Shown here in pieces: positions 11,511 through 23,600 of a DNA stretch of 64,000 bases. The notes beneath the pieces were generated by a model. The model had not been told where the DNA came from, ran no database searches, and was given only the letters and a program-made list of their open reading frames with translations. Position 1 is the first letter of the stretch. Each line of letters begins with the position of its first letter. Origin of the DNA: Phoronis australis (taxonomy: Eukaryota > Phoronida > Phoronidae); assembly GCA_002633005.1 (NCBI GenBank), contig NMRA01000769.1, positions 1 through 64,000 on the forward strand, given 5' to 3'. The translations under genes and the position numbers were made by a program.

Positions 11511-12413
11511 GTCATGTGCGTTCTAAACCNAAATACTGTTGCTTTACGGTTTGTTCGTACTGTGTAACACCCCTAAAATAGACTAAGCTGTAGAGATACT
11601 CACTTTAAGGTTGTAGTTGCGCCTTATTGTCAAGGAAAGCTTATGTCCGTGAAAATAAACACTGGGAAACGCGGTGTGAATTCCACCCGTGAATCAATGA
11701 GTCGAGCTCTGGCATACATGTATATCACATAATTTCTACCTGTTCTGCGATTTTCTTATTCCATTTTTGTCCCCCTCTTGCTAATATATGGACTGTAGTT
11801 TCTCATTTATTCCGTTTTGATTTGAAAAATGTCAATCTTTTTGAAAAATATTTGTAACTTCTCAGGTAATTCCCCTCTGCCTATAAGCTAACTTCAACAA
11901 AGTTTTTGGGGCAACAGACATTCCAGCTAATATCACTCAATCAGTGGTCACGCAATCCTTGCGTATTTTTGAATGGTGAAAATAATCCAAAACCCCTTTG
12001 TCGCTCTGACTTCACACCTATGTTGGCGCCCCTAATAGAGGTCATCAAAATTCGCGAAAGGGCGAGTTAACCGAGTTATCATCCATTTTTGGGACATTAT
12101 GTTTCTACAAAAAACAATGACTCGACTTCCTACAGTACAAATCGGTTCGCCTGTCAGGCTCTAGTCCCACTAGACTTTCCACACAGGAGTGTTGTACATT
12201 TCTATGTACATTGCTTTTTTTCTCAAACTGGTCCATGGACTATTGTGATGAGCAACTTGTTCACTGTCAACCTCAGAAACACAGGAGACAAAGAGGTCAC
12301 GTGCAACTGTGGGTTCATTCCACCAACCTTTAGGTGCTGCTGCTGGTGAGGCCGAAAGCAATCATATGCCTATAGACAGTATTTGCTGTATTTGCGTTTA
12401 AAAACCCAGGTCG
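11511..12413. other. Gene-free stretch
   Basis: No exon or repeat could be supported. A single ambiguous base is at 11530. The open frame at 12089-12349 has no recognisable domain. Confidence 0.4.
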
Positions 12414-12843
12414 AGTCAGCGTTTACATGAATGCCAGCAGGAACTGTAAGAAATTCGAAACGAATACACACCATGATTGATATTTACATGTATATGAAAG
12501 GCGGTATGGATTGAAGAGGGCGAAAGGCCCAAAATACTTTTGTGTACTTTAAAAAGCAAACTATACACCTGTGATGATTACTTAACTAATTCATAATAAA
12601 AATGAAAAACATTCCCTCAACTATCACCGATACGTGGTGTTGCCTAAAGGCAATAAATCAAGGTCATTCTTAAAATATTAGAGAAATTTCTTACTAAATA
12701 TTAGTAAAAAAGCTTTTGTAAGCTTCTAATGGTGAAACGATGAAGTCTGTTCCGAATATCTGATTCTTGATAATCAGAAGGTGTTCCTAAGAGACAGATA
12801 TGTTGGGGATATACAAGGGTATTTATGATATTATGCATGATGC
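12414..12843. repeat. Left direct repeat beside the assembly gap
   Basis: This stretch, from gagtcagcgtttacatga to tattatgcatgatgc, is nearly identical to 13653-14074. The gap begins immediately after tgatgc. No coding content was recognised in either copy. Confidence 0.9.
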
Positions 12844-13652
12844 NNNNNNNNNNNNNNNNNNNNNNNNNNNNNNNNNNNNNNNNNNNNNNNNNNNNNNNNN
12901 NNNNNNNNNNNNNNNNNNNNNNNNNNNNNNNNNNNNNNNNNNNNNNNNNNNNNNNNNNNNNNNNNNNNNNNNNNNNNNNNNNNNNNNNNNNNNNNNNNNN
13001 NNNNNNNNNNNNNNNNNNNNNNNNNNNNNNNNNNNNNNNNNNNNNNNNNNNNNNNNNNNNNNNNNNNNNNNNNNNNNNNNNNNNNNNNNNNNNNNNNNNN
13101 NNNNNNNNNNNNNNNNNNNNNNNNNNNNNNNNNNNNNNNNNNNNNNNNNNNNNNNNNNNNNNNNNNNNNNNNNNNNNNNNNNNNNNNNNNNNNNNNNNNN
13201 NNNNNNNNNNNNNNNNNNNNNNNNNNNNNNNNNNNNNNNNNNNNNNNNNNNNNNNNNNNNNNNNNNNNNNNNNNNNNNNNNNNNNNNNNNNNNNNNNNNN
13301 NNNNNNNNNNNNNNNNNNNNNNNNNNNNNNNNNNNNNNNNNNNNNNNNNNNNNNNNNNNNNNNNNNNNNNNNNNNNNNNNNNNNNNNNNNNNNNNNNNNN
13401 NNNNNNNNNNNNNNNNNNNNNNNNNNNNNNNNNNNNNNNNNNNNNNNNNNNNNNNNNNNNNNNNNNNNNNNNNNNNNNNNNNNNNNNNNNNNNNNNNNNN
13501 NNNNNNNNNNNNNNNNNNNNNNNNNNNNNNNNNNNNNNNNNNNNNNNNNNNNNNNNNNNNNNNNNNNNNNNNNNNNNNNNNNNNNNNNNNNNNNNNNNNN
13601 NNNNNNNNNNNNNNNNNNNNNNNNNNNNNNNNNNNNNNNNNNNNNNNNNNNN
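12844..13652. other. Assembly gap (809 N)
   Basis: A run of undetermined bases lies between two near-identical direct repeats. The true content and length cannot be judged. Missing 5' exons of the downstream gene could lie here. Confidence 0.98.
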
Positions 13653-14074
13653 GTCAGCGTTTACATGAATGCCAACAGAAACTGTAAGAAATTCGAAACG
13701 AATACACGCCATGATTAATACTTATATGAAAGGCGGTATGGATTGAAGAGGGCGAAAGGCCTAAAAATTCTTTTGTGGGCTTCAAAAAGCAAACTATACA
13801 CCTGTGATGATTACTTAACTAGTTCATAATAAAAATGAAAAACATTCCCTCAACTGTCACCGATTCGTGGTGATGCCTAAAGGCAATAAATCAAGGACAT
13901 ACTTAAAATATTAGAGAAATTTCTTACTAAATATTAGTAAAAAAGCTTTTGTCAGCTTCTAATGCTGAAAGGATGAAGTCTGTTCTGACTATCTGATTCA
14001 TGATAATCAGAAGGTGTTCCTAAGAGACAGATATGTTGGGGATATACAAGGGTATTTATGATATTATGCATGAT
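13653..14074. repeat. Right direct repeat beside the assembly gap
   Basis: This is the second copy of 12414-12843, with scattered substitutions and small indels. It starts at the base after the gap. The arrangement suggests either a real tandem duplication of about 1.24 kb or two haplotypes laid end to end. Confidence 0.9.
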
Positions 14075-14123
14075 GCAGAAGACATTAATGATCTTCTTAT
14101 GATGGGTAGAGTTCAGTAACGCT

Positions 14124-14224
14124 AGAACCTCGCTAAAAGAGCAAACTTCGGGAGATTGCTTGAGATATTGCCATGTATTTAAAATTGAAAACACGTCAGT
14201 GCGGATAGATTCTAGCGAGGTTCT
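14124..14224. mobile_element. Small non-autonomous inverted-repeat element (MITE-like)
   Basis: About 101 bp is bounded by a perfect 12 bp inverted repeat, agaacctcgcta at the left and tagcgaggttct at the right. The interior is AT-rich and too short to code. A diverged relative, with gcgaggttacctcagatattgcc and a tttagcgagg end, lies at about 30846-30925. Two dispersed copies with the same inner phrase gatattgccatgtattt support a mobile family. No clear target-site duplication was identified. Confidence 0.55.
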
Positions 14225-14952
14225 CAAGTACTTGTAGGTAATAGGGTTGCTGTATGCGAGACTTCATGTCTTCTGCAAACCTTGATACTCATGTAAATTA
14301 TTGTGGCAATAAATTGCGGCAAACCCCGATGTAAGCAATTTAATCTAGTATTTTTGGAATTGTTAGATCCTATGTCAAAATGCCTGTGCTCAATGCTCTT
14401 ACATTTTTAACTAAGCCGTAGAGGAACTGCCAAGAGACAAGCACAATCAAATAGTACCAACAAAAGGACTGCTTTGAAGCTACGAAAATAACTATGCAGT
14501 GTTTTGGTTGACTATTTTCGGCGATTTGGAAATGTACGGTTTAATGAAAAATATACAAGGTAATTGGTGGCGAGAAGTGTTGTCTTGTTGTGGGCTGTTT
14601 GATTTATTTCATGGTGACAATAATGAATACTTTAATTGCAACTGTTCAACTGTTTCCGATAAAACTTCATGTTGACAATTGAAATAGACTCAAGTTACCT
14701 CCTGCACCTCATAGACAGGCGTTTATGCATGATATTTGTTCAAGTCAGTGCTTGTCCATGAGTGCACGGGTGTATGGATTGCGGCTATGCTTTTACGACT
14801 GCTAAGATCTAACCATCGGAGCAATCGATGAGATTCGATATTTGTTTATTATCTTCGCGACTTCTGTCTTTATATTAACTTCCATTTAAGGAAGTTCTAG
14901 TATGCACGTATCTATGTCTATGCTAGTCATTTAATCGAAGCTTTCCGTTCAG
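14225..14952. other. Gene-free stretch
   Basis: AT-rich sequence without recognised exons or repeats. Confidence 0.4.
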
Positions 14953-15038
14953 GTACTGGAGATGGAGCAGATCGTGAAATTTATTTACCACTATTCCATC
15001 GTAGTTTCGTTGATGTACGCCGAAAAATATCACAGGGC
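14953..15038 (+). other. Candidate upstream exon of the protease gene
   Basis: An acceptor-like ttccgttcag is followed by 86 nt that stay open in the phase 1 frame and end at a plausible donor GC|gtaggt. The phase is 1 in and 0 out, which is what is needed upstream of the 15846 exon. The encoded start, (G)TGDGADREIYLPLF, faintly recalls the start of the ZU5-like exon at 18775, which also has a DGA motif. It could be the decayed remnant of a third ZU5-like exon, a small linker exon, or chance. The frame closes soon after the proposed donor. Confidence 0.25.
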
Positions 15039-15599
15039 GTAGGTCCAGTACCATAAAACATCAAATTCATTAAAGAACTTTTTGTGTTAATTTAAAAAGT
15101 TTTCCACTCTGAAAAATGCCAAACATTTGACTCAAGTTACAGAAATCGAGATCAAGTTTTGGTCCTGTTTCATGCAACGTGGCCCAGTGCATCCTTGACT
15201 AACTACTAAAGACCCTCATATACATAAACCTGTTAACACGGGCGTTTTTACTGTGATTCAAGTTGTTGACCGCACCTGGCGACGTCATTTCATTGTGATT
15301 TAATGACACTTATGTTTAAATTATTAAATAATATCCAATTTGAAATGCCTTACAGACGTTAAATTCTTTGGACAATTTAATCACCCTTGGCTTGATGCAT
15401 CTCGTAGTGTTTAATCAATGCTGATATCAACCTAGGGATTGCTTGATTTTTATATAATAAAAAGTAACGAATCATTACTAAAATCTATTGTATTGCAGCA
15501 TCGAGGCTTTCAAATCATAACTTCTCGGTTGTTCAGTTCTTTGGAGTTGAAACGTGCTAGTTTATTGTATTCAAAATGAATAAATTTTAATGCAAACCA

Positions 15600-17650
15600 G
15601 TTTGGACCTACTTGATGATTATTATGACGGTAAATACAATATTAAGCGGAAGTAATAAAGTAATTTATCAACAAGTTAAATTTAGAAATTGTCAGTCACT
15701 TGGCAAAGCATACAGGTATAAATTCATGCATAGTAATTTTGAGATTTTCATAAGGTCTTGTGTTGGTCAGATTAATTGATTTATCTCAAATATGTGCTAC
15801 TGCACTCGTAACTATTTCTGTGCGTTGAATTTTGTTTCGTTTTAGGAACACTTGTTAAGAGTGAAATCTGATGCACCGCCAACTGGTAAGTAGGATTGAG
15901 GTTTCATAGCGTGAATCTGACTCACATCCGTGACCTATACTTGGAATACCTTCTGTAGACCTATTTTCTCTCGAAAAAAGCAAGATATCTCAATACTTCG
16001 CGCATTCACGCTACTCAAATGCAAATGTTTCAGTAGTCTGGCCTACTGTAGAACTGTTCCGATCACTGAACAAACTACTTTGTTGGTGAGATTGGAATGT
16101 TAAAATATGAGATTGAATTCAGTGTTTTTGTACAATAAGCTGAGATTTTCCACGGCAGAGGAAAGAATGCCCGCAATCCCCGGAAATCAATCCGGTGTCG
16201 TTCTGAATATCGCAAGCTATTATTCTGTCCTCAGGGCGCACGCCGAAACATCTGAAACAATGGAATAGAAACTGCGAACTCAGTACATTCAGGAAAGATT
16301 TTAAACCACCAATTTGGTCAAATTCTCTATTATGTCCAAAAAACAAAGTGCAATTTCTGAGCTGCAAATGGTTCGGCGTGTTTGGATACCCTAGCTTTCA
16401 CATGAGACTTTTCCTAAACAACAAGCAATATGCACCGCCACCAAAGGGTGCAAATAGAGAATTTTACCCGGATATACTAGTTGACTTCCAAGCATACACA
16501 CAAAACACTTGCACCTTTGTATCTTGTGCTTTTTCCGCTTTGCATGTTCTTGGTATGAGCTTGCTTGTTTCACTTGGGACCTCATTTCCAGAGCGCCTTC
16601 CTGGTCAGCCTGCCTGTGTTGCTCAGACAAAGACATAGTAAAACAGTAAGATCATGAAACAGTTTTTAAGATATTGCCATACATTATACGCGAAACACGT
16701 GACCACATTAGCATTGCTCCGGTTATGTTATTACCGCCAAATCCCACGATAGTGTGTTGTCAGCATACTCTAACAATCCATCCAAGTCGGGACTGCCAGG
16801 TCATGTGGCTATGTAATACATATGAACAGATTGGTATGTGGTTGAAATATCCATCAGTGGTTATCAACGTCTTGTATTTTTTAACGTTATCTCTGCATAC
16901 AACAAAGTACAGCCTGTACAATGAAAAATCTCACCATAAGCGACACGGTTCCAAGTACAAAGTATTGTGTAGTGGTGACTTTTCAGTGACCAAATATAAA
17001 CATGCCATAGACGTACATGTAATTGCATAACGTAAGACGCCACGGTAATGTTGGACATTTGTTTAGAGTACAGCTTGACCTTAAAGGTGCATGGGACCGA
17101 AAAACTTGTAAAAACTACATTTCAAAGATTGCGGAGAAAATACTTCATGCGATGCTAATGTGAGAGTTGTTCATCTTTAATATTGCAAGCGGATATACAT
17201 GTATGGCATGCACTAAATAAGTTGGAATGTCTACGGCTTAAATTTTCCATTCTTACATCTGTGTTTATATCAAGGGTTGAACGCCACATAAAAGGGCAAT
17301 TTGGGATACTCCGGTGCTCTGATGGGAGAGCTGTCAAAAATAAAGCACGCGTGCCCGTTTCTGAAATCTAGGTGAGGAACTCAGTTTTTTGAGTTAGTGA
17401 GAATTTTTCTTAATTGAGAAATCAACATACGTGTATGCTTTATCGATTAACAATACTAAATGAAAACAGGGCCAGTGTACGTTTCCTGTCATTAGTGGAC
17501 GTCAAAGGCAAGCTGTCGGTACACGTGGAAATTTACAGTAGGATTCCTCCGTATTTTGGTCACAGTTTCACAAGTCGGTGTCTTTTAGTTTATTACTATA
17601 GTGGGTCCATTATCTAAAATTTGCTATCTTTGCGAATAGTCAGGGGACTT
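15600..17650. repeat. Intragenic segmental duplication, copy 1
   Basis: This segment aligns, with indels, to about 20640-23130. Matching landmarks are the ttgaattttgtttcgtttt acceptor tract, the 40 nt exon at 15846, a tgtacaataagctg phrase, atggttcggc, cttgtaaaaactacatttca and agggcaatttt. The second copy has extra sequence at about 20800-21170. The duplicated block carries one linker exon each time, so it helped build the repeated exon layout of the gene. Confidence 0.75.
15846..15885 (+). CDS. Protease gene, linker exon a
   Basis: This 40 nt exon, phase 0 to 1, runs from acceptor tttcgttttag to donor gtaagt. It encodes EHLLRVKSDAPPT plus one base. It lies in the duplicated block and is the counterpart of the exon at 21201, which supports it as a real or formerly real exon. 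Its phase 0 start predicts an upstream exon ending in phase 0, as the ZU5/UPA-like exons do. Confidence 0.55.
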
Positions 17651-20600
17651 TTTGTTATTTAGAAGCGTCTTCGGAGACGCGTGTCCTACCTTTGCTTTAA
17701 AACGAAGGGCTTTGTTGTTCATTTGCAAATTATGAATCTTTGTCCCATTAGAGGCGTGGTAGAACTGCAGTGCCTGTCCCTCAATATTCCTTAAGTTCAC
17801 CCACAACCAGCTAGCCCTGATACCTTGAAGTAGAAACAGAGTGTCATAGTTGTCACAAAGGATAGTGCATGATGAAACAGGTTTTTTGTTGCATTTCTTG
17901 TCATACGTTTGCGTTTATTGTAAACTGTTGTTATCTTTATCCTCTTGCCCAGATTAGAACTAAGGATTGAAATGTAAGATAAACTTCCATTTAGAAATTT
18001 TAGTGGCTGTCTAACTTGCACGTATCAGGTTAACTATTCTGGTATTGGAGATGCAGAAAATGTAGTGAACAGTTTTAAAAACTGCACATACACATGTAAG
18101 TTCGTTATGGCTTGATACATGTACATGTACATATCAGTGTGTCCGCTGTTTTGGATACTTTGCAAAGTCGACAATACTCACACTGCATTGATTTGTAATG
18201 GTGCTAATATTTAGTATCGTGAGATCAGCAGGACCACCCTGTATAGTCAAATTAATAGGATCACCCTGTATCTTGAGGTCAGTAGCACCACCCTGTATCG
18301 TCAGATCATTAGGACCACCCTGCGAACTAAACGCTCAACAAATTTTCAGGAATTTTCCAAGTTGGTCTTTTGAATCAAACGGATGGTACAGGAAATGCTC
18401 TAGGCCGTGCGGCGCCCCTTCAGGAATGTCTAAGAATTCCCGATGTTCTTCCTAAAAATAGATTGTAAAATTATGGGTGTATAAATGTTAAATTTAGATC
18501 CAAATGTGACCTCGACCAGACATTTCTGTGATAGAGTTCAGACTACAGACGATTACTACGGAACCACTGAAAATGAGCCTTGTCAACAAAGGCACTAGCC
18601 TCATGTGTCCCGGTTGTTATTGATAATGTAAATGCAAAAAATACTAAGGCAATATGTGCCGAAGTCCGACCATTGAAGTGATCGCTAATAAGAACTGTAA
18701 GAAAACGAGGAACTTGATTGACCTTCGCTTCAATTCTTCTTAAGTACTGACGGATGTCATTTCTATCCCTATAGCAACCGTTGATGGAGCTGCAGGTGGA
18801 GTAATTCGGTACAAAACGGTTCAAGTTAGAGTACCGCCAAATGCAATATCCGGGGACTTAAATGTTGAGTTTGTAGATCAGCCGATGTTAGCACGGGCAG
18901 TGCTTTACCACACGAATGGCAGAGCTACTCTCCATTGTCAAGGAATATGCATGACCTGCAGAGATGGAGATGTAACATTCTCGGAGCCAGTCGAAGTGCG
19001 AATGCGTGTTAGAACAATGTTGGAGGAAGCAGATCATCAACGACTAAACAGCAAAGACTTTCGTATTTTGCATGAAAAAGATGGTGAAGTGACGGACATT
19101 ACTGAAGATTGCAACGTGAAGATGGAATGGGGAGAAATAATCTTCTACTGTAAAACATGTTTAATGGTTAATATTGCTTGGCTGGCAGATTTCACATCAC
19201 CTTTCGCTACTGGCGTGTTTACGACCATCAAAAATATACTCGAAGCGTCATACATGTGCAGGATATGCACGTACATAAAATATAGACAAGATGGAAGATT
19301 GACAGTTCAACTAGTTTGTCATGGAGTGGGCGTGGAGTGTTCTGATGGGATTGAACCCCAGTGTACAAGTTACAAAATGCGTTTGATAAATAGCGCCACA
19401 ATGTTATTTGAATTTGACTGCAGGAGCATTGAGGATGGCGAAAAGAAACACATTTCCTCTAAAGGGTTTAAACTTGAAAGGGATCATTGTGAAAGAGCAT
19501 GTACAGTTTTTGCAATGATTAAGACTGGTGCTCGTGCACTTGTAGCTGACAACGTTCGACTGTGTGTGAAGGAATTAATCTACAAGGAAACGCTGATGGA
19601 CAGGCCTGTGAAGGTCCATGTAAGTACATTACTTGTTTATCTTGTTGTCTGTGTGTGTGGGTCTGCATGTTGCGTGTGGTGTATTGGATTATGAAACAGG
19701 AGTCTGCGTTTCTGTTGCAGTAGCCTTAACTCGGGTGAGAATTTTACACGTTTGACACGCTTCTGAGGTGTCAAACGTGTAAAAAACGTGTAATACGTGT
19801 CAAAATTGCCACGTTAACGTGTAAAACGTGTAAAAATTGCCACGTTAGCATGTCAAACGTGTAAAATGTGACACACTACTGTGTAAAGCGTGTAAAGTTT
19901 TACACGCTAGCGTGTCAAACGTGTAAAATATGATAGAACTCTCCAATACAGATACAATTTAAATAGGCTTGACAGTTCTGAAAAGGCCACTGGGAGGTAA
20001 TCACCCAATTTGAATGACTAAGCATGTTCCCTTAATAGCATCAAAGAATTTGCAACAAAACTTTTCACCGCCTATTCAAATATCGAAATACTGAGTTAGA
20101 GTTGGTTTAGCTGTCAGAGAGTGCAATTGTGTCAGGAGAGCACATATGAAGTATGGTTTTCGAGTGTGGTGCACCTCTAACAGAAGTTTGGCATTTTTAT
20201 TCTCTGGTTGACAGTGCCTTGATGAACTTTTCTTGCAAATGGTCCTTCTTTTAACAGGAAAGTTTGATTGTAACAGAAAACAAGAGTCAGTAGAAACTGT
20301 TGACTATGCAGATAATACATGTAGTTGGAACGCCTCTCATCTAGCGTGCCAAAAGTGCCACGTTTTTGCCAAGTCTTGGAACGCCACGTTCGACACGCTA
20401 TCGCCACGTTTTACACGCTTATCGCCACATTTGACACGCTAAGCGTGTCAAACGTGGAGTATTGGAAGGAAAATTTCACGTTATTGACACGTTCTTGACA
20501 CGTTTGACACGCTATAATTTACACGTTTGACACGCCACGTTTTACGCGTTCGACCCGCTTTTAGGGCGTTCCAATACTCCACGTTTTTAGAGCGTGTTGA

Positions 20601-23600
20601 AAAATGCTATTTTGATGTACTAAAAATGAATGAGTTTTGAACCAGTCTTGGCGTACCTGTTGTTTATCATGCCGGTAAGTACAGAATGTAATTAAGAGGC
20701 CAAGCATAAATCCATCCATAGTAATTTTGAGATATTCGCCAAGTCTTGTGTTGTTCAAAAGAGATGCCACTGTACTAGTAACTATTTTTTACGCGCTAAC
20801 TGCTTACGGTGAAAGAACACGTGTAGGTGAGATAATAGGTCATATACATGTATTATATTATGGCAAACTTAACTACTACAGATATCGATAAATACAAGTT
20901 ATATAATATGTTGAGATGTAAAGGTGGGTGACAATCTGTGACAATCAGCCGGAAACGGAGCACTATGGGAAGTTCAATGCAGCAATGATGGAATACACAA
21001 GTGTTGAACTAGGACGATGGCCCAGTGTTGCGACAAGACAAAGAGATCACGTGGTACAATTAAACCAACAATCGTAGAACAAAGAGGGCCACGGACCAGA
21101 GAATCCAAATAATATGATAATGAGGACGAAGCAGTATAGCTTACATAAAATAATTTAATGCTTAAGTAATATCTATGCGTTGAATTTTGTTTCGTTTCAG
21201 GAAGAGTCGGCAAGCGGAACGCCAACGGCTATTCTACTGACGCCCCAAGCAACAGGTAAGAAAGATTGAGTTTCCATAGCGTGAATTTGACCACCTTCGT
21301 GGCGCATACCGGAAAAGCGCTCTGTAGCCCTATTTTCACTAAAAAGCAAGATACCTGAAGACTTCGGAAAATCACTGTAGTGAAACGCTTGCGTTTCATA
21401 AGTATGCTAGCGAGCTTTCTAGCCTGACCTACAGTAGAAAAAATTGTGATCGCTGAACGAACTTCAATGTTGGTGAGAGTGGATTGTACAATAAGCTGGA
21501 ATTTTTCGCCGACAGCGTGAACGAATGTCTCGCAACCTATTACCTTACCCTCACTTCCAAAAGCGAAACATCGGCACTCACAATAATGGAAACGGTGAAA
21601 TCAGTACCCTTATACAATATTTTGACATCAACTTTCATTCACTTTGACCGCAGCTATTCATTACGTCCACGGATTTGCCATCATGCCTGGAAATGAGGTG
21701 ATGTGTCAAAACTACGAATGGTTCGGCATGTTTGGAAACCCACGCTTTCACGTTTGCGTGGTTAAAACAGATATCGTTTGCTAAACAACAATCATTTTTG
21801 TAGCGCCATTAAAGTGTGGGAATAGGGAAATTTACCTGGATATGCAAGTTAGCTTCCAAGCATACACTTGCACCTTTGTATCCCCTGCACATTGGACGTT
21901 CTTGGTATACATGTATTGTACTTGTTTTACTTGGTACCTCACTTTGGGCACGCCTTTCCGGTCGGCTGGGATGCACTGTACAGAGGAGGACATCGTCAAA
22001 CAGTAAAATTACGAATCTGCATTGTATTTTTAAATGCTCTCTCTTTAAAAAACTACTGTCGTGTTTTCGTCAGTATCTTTTGAAAAATCACACCATCATG
22101 GACAGGGTTACAAGTACAATGTACTAGAAATATTTTGTTGTGGTAACTTTGCATTAACCAAATATACACTACGTATGGCATACATGTAGAAGTAGTTGTA
22201 CAACGTAAAGTGCCAGGGTAAAAGGTGCTTTTTGGCAAGTTATCGTTTATCTAAATTATAATCTATAGATGCCTTTTGAGTACCATTAGATGTACAGATA
22301 TTGTTATTCCGCAAAACTTCAAATTTGATGAACCGTTGTTAGTAAGACAAAACAACACTTACACTAATTAGAAATGAGATTGCTTTACTAAAAATACTTA
22401 AAACTTTTGCCTCCTGTTGGGTCACGTAATCGTGTTTGAATCATAGTAGCAAAAATAGTCGTTCGTTGCAAAACTACTGCATGGTTTTAATAACACGGTC
22501 AATTTTCGTTTAATGTATATGTTCACGATGAAGACCATATTACTGTCCTTAAAGTTATTTTTTCGTATTTATTTCATCCACAATTTGAGTCCTGCTAAAT
22601 TGTAAGCCTTGAAAACAATTCTCAACAAAAAAAAAAATTAAAGAGCGATGAATCAAACATGGTGTGTGAAAGCTTCATATTGATACGGTCATTTCTTTTT
22701 GAGACAAGACGTTAGCTGAGAATGGACATTTTTAAGAGTACTGGTTGACCTTAAAGGGGCATTGAACTGTAAATTTGTAAAAACTACATTTCAAAATGTC
22801 GTGGATAACCTTCTTCACGGGGAGGCTAAATGTGAGTGTTTTACATCTTGAATATTGCCAGAGGAAAGGTGGCGTGTGTTCAAAGAAGTCGGATTGGCTA
22901 CCGCTTGAACTCTCCATTGTTTTGTTTACACCAAGGGTCAAAGGGCACATATAAGGGCAATTTTCGGACACCCTTGGGGTCTGGTAGCTGTATCAATTTC
23001 CGGTCCGTTTCCTCCGTATTTTGATCTTTGTTTCATGCTAAGACGGTGGAGTAAGCACATTTACTTTTTTAGAGAGATTTTCTGTTTTAATTTATTACTA
23101 GAGTGGGTCCTTTAGTTAAATTATACCGTCTTTTTGTTAAGACTACAGTCACTTCTTAGTGGCTGCATTTCTTGTATAGACGAGTGGATAAACAATCGGA
23201 CAGTACATAGGAATCAAAGTGGGAATTAAAAACGAAATGGCAACAGTTATGCACTTAGGCGGTATCGTTACGTTTTCAGTTATGGCCGTCATTCAGAACT
23301 CGTTCCTCACTGGATGTGTAGGGTATCGCAGTCACTGAAATAGACGAGAATGGTCGTTTGGAGTAAACATTCAAATCGACTTCAAATGAAACTCTAAAAT
23401 TTCATGGCTGGCAAAGAAATCATCTCCTTAACGTGCCTTATTTCAATTGCATGCACTGGACATGACTTACTTTTGACAAAAGGCGGCCCTCAAACCGACT
23501 TGGCCAAAGTGCCATTAGTTCAAACCTTTCTTCACTCCGAAAAACTCGCGTGAAATTTAAACATTTAACTGGGCCCAGCGGTTCTGCCTTATTTGGAATG

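Noticed and set aside
12800-13718. Open frames of about 295 codons in three frames
   Set aside because: They consist almost entirely of undetermined bases across the assembly gap.
18030-18092. Possible exon after gtatcag with donor gtaagt
   Set aside because: It is open only as phase 0 to 1, which cannot join the phase 1 end of exon 15846 to the phase 1 start of exon 18775.
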